From Desulfogranum japonicum DSM 18378 (GTDB taxonomy: Bacteria > Desulfobacterota > Desulfobulbia > Desulfobulbales > Desulfobulbaceae), in NCBI RefSeq assembly GCF_000429945.1, contig NZ_AUCV01000058.1, positions 1 through 34,128 on the forward strand: 34,128 nucleotides of DNA. Direction: 5' to 3'. Each line of letters opens with the position of its first letter. Positions within the stretch are counted from its first letter, which is position 1. Below are positions 1 to 7,800 of this stretch, in pieces. Both the position numbers and the translations under genes were made by a program. The notes below the pieces were generated by a model that was given only the letters and a program-made list of their open reading frames with translations, did not search any database and was not told where the DNA came from.

Positions 1-259
1 TGTTGATATTGCGTAATATATTTATATTTCCGACTCAAGATAGGCACAGAAAATGAACCGCTTTTTAATAGTCATTCTCATATAAAAACGTTTCCCATGT
101 TTACGGTTTAGCTTTTAACCTTGCCGCACAATTTTCAGGAAACTTCAGCTATCAATTCTATGCCTGTGGGAATTTTTGAGTGTGCTTTGGAGGCATCGTT
201 GACCTGTTTTGCATCGACATTTTCATCTATGGCCAGGTACTCATCCAGGTGGAGCGTAT
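1..259. other. Upstream region, no gene recognised
   Basis: No reading frame here looks protein-coding. The left part is AT-rich and may hold the promoter of the following transport cassette, but I cannot place convincing -35 and -10 boxes. A purine-rich ribosome site (GGTGGAG, about 250-256) precedes the ATG at 260. Confidence 0.4.
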
Positions 260-961
260 ATGACACTTGTAACAGCTGCGAATCTGCAAAAAACGTATTG
301 TTCAGGAGATGTTCCGGTCAAAGCCATCAGGGGAGTGGATTTCGTGATTCAGGAAGCTTCTTTTGTCTCTTTTGTCGGTCCTTCAGGGAGCGGTAAGAGT
401 ACTTTGCTGAATATGATCGGGTGTCTTGATAAGCCTACGAGTGGCCGGCTTGAGGTGGCAGGTCGGGAAGTAAACCGTCTGGATCGTCGTGAAGCTGCAC
501 GATTCAGGGGCGAGAATATTGGTTTTATCTTCCAGGATTTCAATCTTATACCTGTTCTCACAGTTTTTGAGAATATTGAATACCCATTACAGATGGTGCA
601 GGAATGGCCAGCATCCAGACGCAGGCCACAGGTTGAAAAAATGTTGGCTGCAGTGGGGATGGCTGAACAGGCCAGGAAGTATCCACACCAGATTTCAGGC
701 GGCCAGAAGCAGCGGGTTGCTGTGGCTAGAGCCCTTGTGACACATGCAAAACTCGTGCTGGCCGATGAGCCTACGGCTAATTTGGATCGGGAGACCGCCC
801 TGAAGATTATCGGTTTGATGAAGCAGATGCGGGATGATTTCGGAACAACCTTTGTTTTTTCCACCCATGATCCCAAAATTGTGGCCAATGCTGAGACCGT
901 TTTCACTCTGGAAGACGGCAAGGTTGTGACCAGAGACAATAAGGAGGCTGGCAATGTTTAA
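260..961 (+). CDS. ABC transporter ATPase, LolD/MacB type
   Basis: This is a 233-residue nucleotide-binding subunit that would hydrolyse ATP on the cytoplasmic face to power the permease encoded next. Walker A GPSGSGKST lies at residues 40-48, the signature ISGGQKQR at 145-152, and Walker B with its catalytic Glu (LADEP) at 167-171, followed by ANLD and the switch His in STHD. The length is typical of the LolD/MacB/FtsE family. The ATG at 260 was chosen because GGTGGAG sits just upstream; an in-frame start at 209 would add an unconserved N-terminus. The end overlaps the permease gene by 8 bp, which points to translational coupling. LolD-like is the best family label. The cargo may not be lipoproteins, since a specialised outer-membrane partner follows. 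Confidence 0.93.
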   Translation: MTLVTAANLQKTYCSGDVPVKAIRGVDFVIQEASFVSFVGPSGSGKSTLLNMIGCLDKPTSGRLEVAGREVNRLDRREAARFRGENIGFIFQDFNLIPVLTVFENIEYPLQMVQEWPASRRRPQVEKMLAAVGMAEQARKYPHQISGGQKQRVAVARALVTHAKLVLADEPTANLDRETALKIIGLMKQMRDDFGTTFVFSTHDPKIVANAETVFTLEDGKVVTRDNKEAGNV

Positions 962-2198
962 TATTATCAAAATCGCTGCCAGAAACCTTAGGCGTTACAA
1001 ACGCAGAACTCTGCTAACCTCCATGCTTATCACTCTGGGGGTGGTGGCTGTGGTGCTCTTTATATCGGTTTCCGGTTCTTTCAAGGCAATGATGATCGGC
1101 CAGGTAACAGATTCCATGCTTGGTCACCTGCAGATACACCGCAAAGGATATGTCTCTTCCATAGACAGTCTCCCGCTCAATCGCAATCTTAACCCGAAAC
1201 AGGTTGCCAAGGTAAAGGAGTTGCTTGATGACAACCCCAATGTCGAAGCGTACTCACCCAGAATCAAACTTGGTGCCATGTTCAGTAACTATACTGAAAC
1301 CACTAATATTAGGCTCAATGCCGTAAAGCCTGAATTAGAAATGCGGACAGCGCCTCTACTTCAGGATCGGATTATTCAAGGGGACAAAGAAGGCTTGCTC
1401 AAAAAAGGAGATATTCTGGTTCCGGAACTCATAGCTAAGGGAATGAAAGTAAAGGTGGGTGACGGCATTGTCCTGGTGGCTACCAACAAAGATGGGTCTG
1501 TCAACGGTCAGGCGTTCACCGTGAGGGGAATATTGGAAGGTATATCCGGGCCAGGCGGTAGAGACGGGTTTATTCACCTTGACGATGCCAGAACCTTGCT
1601 GCGCATGGAAAATAAGGAAATCAGCGAAATTGCCGTACGCCTGAAAGATATGGATTCGCTTGATCAAGTGTTTGCGCAACTCAAGGCAAGCCTTGGTGGA
1701 ATCAGGAATAAAAAGGACCAACCTGTGTTTGAGGTGCACACCTGGGAAAAACTTTCTCCTTTCTCCAATATAGCCCGTATGATCGATTTAATGACCTTGT
1801 TCATCAAGATTATGCTGGTTGCCATTGTGCTGGTCTCCATCATGAACGTCATGGTCATGGCTGTGTATGAGCGTATCAACGAAATCGGTACCATAGCTGC
1901 CATTGGCACCAGTCCGGGGAGAATCCTCTGGCTTTTTCTCACTGAAGGTTTATTGCTAGGAGTGTTTGGCACCCTGATCGGTATACTGGTGAGTTTGCTG
2001 TGTATCTGGGCAATGAATCTGGTCAAGATCAGCTTTGACTTCGGCAGGCAGCAAGGACTGATACTGGAGCCTTCCATACAGATGGGCGACCTGCTGATGA
2101 TTGCAGGGATTGTAATTGGCATTGCTGTTATCGGCAGCCTGCAGCCTGCCTGGAAAGCCTCGAAGATGGACCCTATTGATGCGTTGCGCCATGTATAA
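954..2198 (+). CDS. FtsX/LolC-E-type ABC permease
   Basis: This 414-residue inner-membrane permease is the partner of the preceding ATPase. It shows the MacB/LolE arrangement: one transmembrane helix near residues 18-40, a periplasmic domain of roughly 230 residues, then three helices near 275-305, 322-352 and 378-400. The FtsX-family signature YERINEIGTIAAIGTS follows the second helix, and the C-terminus ends PAWKASKMDPIDALRHV, typical of the family. Such permeases do not form a classical import channel. They transmit ATPase motion to the periplasm, for lipoprotein release (LolCDE) or mechanotransmission (MacB). Only one permease gene is present, so a homodimer is likely. Specificity cannot be read from the sequence. 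Confidence 0.92.
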   Translation: MFNIIKIAARNLRRYKRRTLLTSMLITLGVVAVVLFISVSGSFKAMMIGQVTDSMLGHLQIHRKGYVSSIDSLPLNRNLNPKQVAKVKELLDDNPNVEAYSPRIKLGAMFSNYTETTNIRLNAVKPELEMRTAPLLQDRIIQGDKEGLLKKGDILVPELIAKGMKVKVGDGIVLVATNKDGSVNGQAFTVRGILEGISGPGGRDGFIHLDDARTLLRMENKEISEIAVRLKDMDSLDQVFAQLKASLGGIRNKKDQPVFEVHTWEKLSPFSNIARMIDLMTLFIKIMLVAIVLVSIMNVMVMAVYERINEIGTIAAIGTSPGRILWLFLTEGLLLGVFGTLIGILVSLLCIWAMNLVKISFDFGRQQGLILEPSIQMGDLLMIAGIVIGIAVIGSLQPAWKASKMDPIDALRHV

Positions 2199-2266
2199 TC
2201 TTGTACTCATCTGGAAATGGTATTGAAGGTGTCGTTTCTGGATGAAGAGTCGATAAGGAGAAGAAA

Positions 2267-3013
2267 ATGAAAAGAATTCAAATTCTGCTTATGAGTACAG
2301 CGTATTTTTTGCTGGTATATGCCGGGATCGCTGTAGCCATGGAGCCGAACGAGATATTGCAACAGGTGGATGCAAGAATGCAGCCCAGATCCTATGAAAT
2401 GTACCGCAAGCTCATTAATGTGGAACCCGATGGCACGTCTAAAGAGTTTGTCCTCTATACTGTAAAAAAAGGACAGGACAAGATGGTGGCCCTGTTTATT
2501 TCACCTGCCTCTGAGAAAGGCCGCGCAACTCTGCGTTTGGGAGAAAACATGTGGCTCTATATTCCCAACGTGGGGAAACCGCTGCGCATTACCAGTCTCC
2601 AGTCAGTGGTTGGAGGCGTGTTTAATAATTCCGATATTTTGCGGCTTGATTTCAGTGCCGAGTATGATGCCCTGGGTATGAACGAGGAGGGAGAACAGTA
2701 TGTGCTGGAACTGAAGGCAAAAAATGGCTCTGTGGCCTATGATCATCTTAAGATGACCGTTGATGCCAAGAGTCTGCTGCCTCTGGATATCGAGTGCTAT
2801 GCAGCAAGTGGCATGCTGATTAAAACATTGCATTACAGCAAGATAAAGGATTTTGGCAATGGAATGGTCAGGCCTTCCATGCTGGAGACTGACAGTCCGT
2901 TGTATAAAGGCTATAAATCTGTGATGTTGTTTGCTAAAATGCAGGAGCGGGAACTGGCGGACGAGGTGTTTACCCTGAATTACATGTCAAAGGTTGATGA
3001 GCTGCGTCAATGA
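2267..3013 (+). CDS. Periplasmic LolA-like outer membrane lipoprotein-sorting protein
   Basis: This 248-residue secreted protein has a signal peptide of about 24 residues ending in an AVA-type cleavage site. The rest resembles the LolA-like family annotated as outer membrane lipoprotein-sorting protein: an early DARMQPRSYEMYRKL-type stretch, alternating beta strands, the phrase LRLGENMWLYIPNVGKPLRI, and a later LPLDIECY strand. LolA folds are half-open barrels that shield acyl chains, so a hydrophobic cargo crossing the periplasm is the likely role. A strong AAGGAG ribosome site precedes the ATG at 2267. Its stop overlaps the next start (ATGA at 3010-3013). The position between an ABC pair and a predicted outer-membrane barrel suggests a dedicated envelope-spanning chain. 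Confidence 0.82.
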   Translation: MKRIQILLMSTAYFLLVYAGIAVAMEPNEILQQVDARMQPRSYEMYRKLINVEPDGTSKEFVLYTVKKGQDKMVALFISPASEKGRATLRLGENMWLYIPNVGKPLRITSLQSVVGGVFNNSDILRLDFSAEYDALGMNEEGEQYVLELKAKNGSVAYDHLKMTVDAKSLLPLDIECYAASGMLIKTLHYSKIKDFGNGMVRPSMLETDSPLYKGYKSVMLFAKMQERELADEVFTLNYMSKVDELRQ

Positions 3014-4335
3014 CGTTATTGCAGCGTTTGCTCAGAGGATGGTCACTGGACGTTTGGATGGCCACGCTCATGATTCTGCTCACGTGCTCTGGTGTTTCGG
3101 CAGATGATGAGTTCAGTTTTGACGTGGAGGAATTTGAGAAAAAGGCGTTGCAGGCTGGCGGATATGTGGAAGCCAAATGGGAACATATCAATCGTAATGA
3201 ACAGGGAGCCATTTCCTGGTTAGGCTTGGATGATGATCCCGGCAATACCCTGGATCGTCTGGGAGCGCTGCTCCAATTGAACGGTTCCTATACCAGGGAA
3301 AAGCTCTCCCTGTATTGGCTGCTCCAGGGATCGGAAACTTGGCAGGATGATGAGTGGCTGGATACTGTGGATGCCTTTGAGGCATATGTCACCTTCAAGT
3401 CCAGTGCCAATGGAAGTGGATCCCTGGGAAAGAAATCATATAAATGGGGCAAGGGATATGCCTGGAATCCTGTGGGGTTTATCAATAGATCTAAAGATCC
3501 GAATAACCCCGATGAAGCTCTGGAAGGGTATATTACAGCAGAAACCGAGTTTATCAAAAGTTTCAGCGGAAACCTCCAGAACTTGGCCCTTACCACAGTC
3601 CTACTGCCGGTAACCGAAGACGTTAACGATGATTTCGGCCAGGCCAACAATATGAATCTGGCTGCCAGGCTCTATCTGCTATATCTGGATACGGACCTGG
3701 ACTTCATACTGTACACAGGTAATGCGCGTTCTACCAGGTTTGGCTTTGACGTATCACGCAATATCACCCCCAGTTTTGAAGTGCACGGTGAGTATGCTTT
3801 TTTCCCAAATTTTGAGAAGGTGTACCTGGGAGAAGAGGGGAACTCATACAGGGAAAAAGATTCAGAACATTCTCTGCTTCTCGGAATTCGTCATCTTACC
3901 GAATTCAACCTGACATCCATACTGGAGTATTATCATAATGGAACCGGTTACAGTGATGACGAGCTGGAAGAATTTTATTCCCTTGTCAGTCAGGGGGCAA
4001 TTCAATACGCTCAGTCTGGCCAGGATACCCTACTGCAAAAGGCCCAAAAGCTTGGGCAGCAGGGCTATACGAAACCCTATCTTGGCAGGGATTATCTCTA
4101 TGCCAGGTTTTCACTTAAAGAGCCATGGGATATTCTCTATTTTACTCCAGCCCTTACCACCATATATAACCTGAACGACCAAAGTTACTCCATCACACCT
4201 GAGATTTTGTATACAGGATTGACAAACTGGGAAATCCGGCTACGTTTCTCGCTGTTACAAGGCAGGAGTTCCACCGAGTACGGTGAAAAATTGAACCAGA
4301 ATAAAGTGGAATTACGTGTGCGGTATTTTTTTTAG
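3010..4335 (+). CDS. Predicted outer-membrane beta-barrel protein
   Basis: This 441-residue protein has an N-terminal hydrophobic signal (about residues 15-33, ending near VSA) followed by acidic turns and many short amphipathic strands rich in Tyr, Trp, Leu and Gly. Examples are LSLYWLLQGSETW, AARLYLLYLDTDLDFILYTG and WEIRLRFSLLQG. It ends in an aromatic residue (RVRYFF), the usual C-terminal signal for outer-membrane insertion by the BAM machinery. I do not recognise a named family; it resembles porin-like partners found beside LolA-like proteins. ATGA overlap with the preceding gene makes it the last member of the operon. The final G of its TAG stop is the first base of the inverted-repeat element that follows. 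Confidence 0.75.
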   Translation: MTLLQRLLRGWSLDVWMATLMILLTCSGVSADDEFSFDVEEFEKKALQAGGYVEAKWEHINRNEQGAISWLGLDDDPGNTLDRLGALLQLNGSYTREKLSLYWLLQGSETWQDDEWLDTVDAFEAYVTFKSSANGSGSLGKKSYKWGKGYAWNPVGFINRSKDPNNPDEALEGYITAETEFIKSFSGNLQNLALTTVLLPVTEDVNDDFGQANNMNLAARLYLLYLDTDLDFILYTGNARSTRFGFDVSRNITPSFEVHGEYAFFPNFEKVYLGEEGNSYREKDSEHSLLLGIRHLTEFNLTSILEYYHNGTGYSDDELEEFYSLVSQGAIQYAQSGQDTLLQKAQKLGQQGYTKPYLGRDYLYARFSLKEPWDILYFTPALTTIYNLNDQSYSITPEILYTGLTNWEIRLRFSLLQGRSSTEYGEKLNQNKVELRVRYFF

Positions 4336-4496
4336 GGTCGCGGAAAATAATACATATCCAAAAATTGCGTAGGGTATCGGTTTGGTAATGTCGTCGCGTC
4401 AAAGACTCAATACGGCCGACATGGAAACGTTGACGCGATGACATTACCTAGTTGAGAGATAAGCAAGATTGGATAAGGTATTTTTTTTCGTGACCC
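4335..4496. repeat. MITE-like ~162-bp inverted-repeat element
   Basis: The two halves are imperfect reverse complements along almost their whole length. The outer ends (GGGTCGCGGAAAATAATAC from 4335; GGGTCACGAAAAAAAATAC read inward from 4496) match at 16 of 19 positions. An inner pair, 4384-4402 and 4430-4448, matches at 18 of 19 around a 27-base centre. Both ends are flanked by TTA (4332-4334 and 4497-4499), a possible target duplication. There is no room for a transposase. A non-autonomous element fits best. A long hairpin acting as transcription terminator or mRNA 3' stabiliser for the preceding operon is the alternative, and both could be true. Confidence 0.7.
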
Positions 4497-4827
4497 TTAA
4501 TGTTTTCATATCTTGAACAGTGTAATAGCCTTCCGGTCTTTCATCATTCGAAGAAATTGCTCTTTATCTCTTCTGTCTTCTTCAATTAGATTCTCGTCTT
4601 TTTTCATTCATTAGCTTGTGATTGGTGTTTGGCAACTTTGTTTTTCTTAACAATATTAATTGAATAGTTGCATAAAATGAAGTTGGTACGCGTTTTTTGC
4701 ACGTATTAAATACGTAATAATTCCGCGTTGTCTCAGATAGGTGAAGCCTATATCATCATGTTATACGTCACGATGATCAGTTGTATCCCAGTCATTTTTA
4801 ACAGTGATAGAGGTAAACTAGACACCT
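4497..4827. other. AT-rich intergenic leader before the RHS gene
   Basis: I find no convincing gene in this stretch. It is AT-rich, with T tracts, and ends in a short AGAGGT motif about 13 bases before the ATG at 4828. A palindrome at 4701-4715 is described separately. Weak inverted repeats occur around 4736-4775. It most likely carries the promoter and 5' leader of the RHS gene. Confidence 0.5.
4701..4715. promoter_or_regulatory. Palindrome, possible operator
   Basis: ACGTATT-A-AATACGT is a perfect inverted repeat with 7-base arms and a one-base centre, about 115 bases upstream of the RHS start codon. The size and symmetry suit a dimeric repressor or activator, but I do not recognise the factor. 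AT-rich palindromes also arise by chance. Confidence 0.35.
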
Positions 4828-7800
4828 ATGAGAAAAGAATTCTTTTCCTGCCCTTACTTGCTATTTGTGGCCTGCATATTCTTGGCCTGTTCGATCTTTG
4901 CAAGTGTCAGTGTAGCAGCAGTTATTCAACCGGAAGCCATTGATTTTGGTCCAACCGCCTCAGGGGCAACAACCCCTGCCTATACAGTGCAGGTGTATAA
5001 TCCCCTGGATGATGCCATAACCTTGGGTCAGGTCTCGATGACAGGGAGTTATAGCCACTATGTGTTGAGTAACGATACCTGCTCCTTAACCAGTTTGAAT
5101 TCTCACAGCCAGTGCAGTTTTCAGGTAGCCTTCAAGCCATTGGCGGCTGGCCCTTTATATGTAACAGTAGAGGTGCCCAGTAATAATCAACGTTTTGGTA
5201 CGGGCGAGGTCTTTCTGAAAGGATTTGGAGGAATCAGCGGAACCAGTCTGGATAGTATTGACCTGGGGTATTTAAACGGCAAAACGGTTGGTGGTGATTT
5301 CGTACTCCTTGGAGCCTATTCCATTCCTCCAACGCTTGAGCTTTCCAATATGGTTGCAGGCAAGGCGTATCTCATGGTGGACGGAGCGATGAAGGCCCAG
5401 GCGAGAACAGCTTTTCATCCAATGACCTATGATTTTGCTCTCTCTTACCTGTTGTGGCAAACTCCGTCTGGAACCCCGATAACCCAGTGGAGTCAAGTTT
5501 TGCCGGCCACAGGGACCCATTCGCTACGCATAGCTGCTGTGATGCGGGACAGTAGCCTGAAACAGAGTGACGCCGTTACTGTGAGTCTGCAGTCAAGCCT
5601 GCAGGTCAGCGCGTCTACTCCTAACCAGACATTTCCTGTAACTGGCAAAGATATTGACGTCGATTTTGTCGGAGGTGCCACAGGTGGAACACCTGGTTAT
5701 GTCTACAAATGGTACCAAAGCCACACTTTCATTGACGGGGAGGGCGATCTCCTCTTTTCAAGCAGTCAAAATGCCACCGACACTCTGGGCACCAACAGGC
5801 TTGATTCAGGTTTAACTGCCGTTGTGCTCCAGGTTGCAGATCAGAATAACAGGTTGGCCTATAAGAAACTTAATTTGGTGATCGACCGACCCCAGGAAGG
5901 GGGGAGCAACGGAACCCTTGTGCGTAATGTCAACGTGGCCAACGGAAACCTGCACCTGGAAGCAACCGATATGACCATTGGTGGCAAAGGTCTGGGGTTT
6001 TCATTATCCAGAAGTTACGACTCCTTTCCCTCTGGCTGGGAATCTGAAGGGCGAAGATGGCTGTTTAATGTGGAGCAGAAAGTCATTACCAATCTCAGTG
6101 GGGTTGACAAGGGTGCCAGGGAAGTGCAGGTCAGGAAAGAGGGAGGGGCAGTAGCCCAATATTTTAAGGATGACGATGGCGCCTGGTACACGCTGAATGC
6201 CGGAAATTTCGACAAATTGGTTGAACATGGGGATGGGTCTTTCACCCTTTATACCACAGGGCAGATTGTTTTTGAATACGATTCTCCCGACAGTTATGGC
6301 GATTGCCGTCTTCTTGCCATTAAGGATCGCGCAGGAAATACCCTGGCATTGAACTATACAGGTTCTGAACTCACCAGTGTTACAGACACCAACGACCGTA
6401 CCATTACCTTCACTTACACAGATGGCTTGCTCACCGAGGTCCGCGATTTCACTGATCGGTATGTCAGCTATAGGTATGATGCTGAAGGTAATCTCATTTC
6501 CTTTCGTAATCTCAACGGAAACACAACTGCATATCACTACAACACTGGGGCAAGCACCCCTTATGAGAGAAAGCTCTTAACCGGTATTACCGACCCTCGT
6601 GGAAACGATCCTATGACGCTGGTGTATGATTCAAAAGATCGGGTTTCCACTCTTGAAGACGCACTCGGATATATAACCAAATTTGTCTACGCCAAACTGG
6701 ATGGTGCAGAAGGCACAGTGGTTGTTATGCCAATCCCACGAAGTTCCCTTGGCTTTAAACTCGACACTGCCAGGTCTCAGGTAACGGAAAAGATAGACTA
6801 TTTTGACTGGCAAGCATCCCTGGCTGAAAAGGTGACATCGTATACGTATCCAGTTGTCGTTGAAGCCCAAAATGTTGCTACCAAACAACTAGCCACAGAA
6901 GTGAAGAATCGTTTGGGTCAGACCGTTGAAGCTACCTATGACAGCAATGGACGAGGTTTGATCAGTACGGTTCTTGATAATATGCAGCGCCAGGAACCAA
7001 CAGCTCTTCAGAAAAAAATGGTCATGATGTGGGAGACGGAAAATGATACCGGCAATGGGCAGGTTAATCTCAGCCAGTTAACATCTGTCACTGATCTTGC
7101 TGAGGGGACCATCAGTTTTGAATATGATGATGCTGGGAATCCTACTCGAGTCGTTAATGCCCTTGGCCATGAGTCGTTGAGCTCGTATTTGCCTGAAAAC
7201 AAGACGTTGCTGCAATCCAACACTGATGCGGAGGGGAATATAACTGCATTTGCGTATGATGCGGATGGAAACCTCTCGTCCGTTACAGATGCTGCTGGTT
7301 TTGCCGCGAGTTCGACATATGATCAGTTGGGCAGGGTTGCAACCCGCACAGACAGACGAGGTAACACCACTAGTTACAACTATGATGATCTTGGCAATGT
7401 CACTCGTACTACCGATCAGAGAAATAATTATACATTCATGACCTATGATGGGAATTCTAACCTTATTACCAGAACCGATAAAAGAGGTAACACTACGACC
7501 TATGGGTATGATGCAGCCGATCGCCTGATCACAACTACGGTTACTGTGGATGCAACTCCATATACTACCATCAATTCCTATGATGCATTGGGCAGGTTAG
7601 TTAGTCTGACTAATGCTAAAGGACATACCACCACCTACACTTACGATGAGAGAGGGAGGCGAATTGAAACCGTTGACGGTGCTGGAGTGCGACGTGCCTA
7701 TGAATATGACGCTGTTGGTAACATGACGTCCATGACCGGACCAAACAGGGCAGATACCAAGACAAGAATGGTCTATGACGACCTGAACCGTCTGATACGC

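Noticed and set aside
121-396. Open frame overlapping the first ABC ATPase start
   Set aside because: It is out of frame with the ATPase, has no family features, and its second half is only the ATPase gene read in another frame.
4384-4448. Inner hairpin as a stand-alone intrinsic terminator
   Set aside because: No T-run follows the stem directly, and the mirror symmetry continues outward to 4335 and 4496, which fits a larger palindromic element better.
4728-4943. 71-codon forward frame before and into the RHS gene
   Set aside because: Hydrophobic only because it reads the RHS signal-peptide DNA in another frame; no ribosome site.
6004-6537. 177-codon reverse frame inside the RHS gene
   Set aside because: Antisense to the YD-repeat region; the repetitive codon pattern keeps the opposite strand open by chance.
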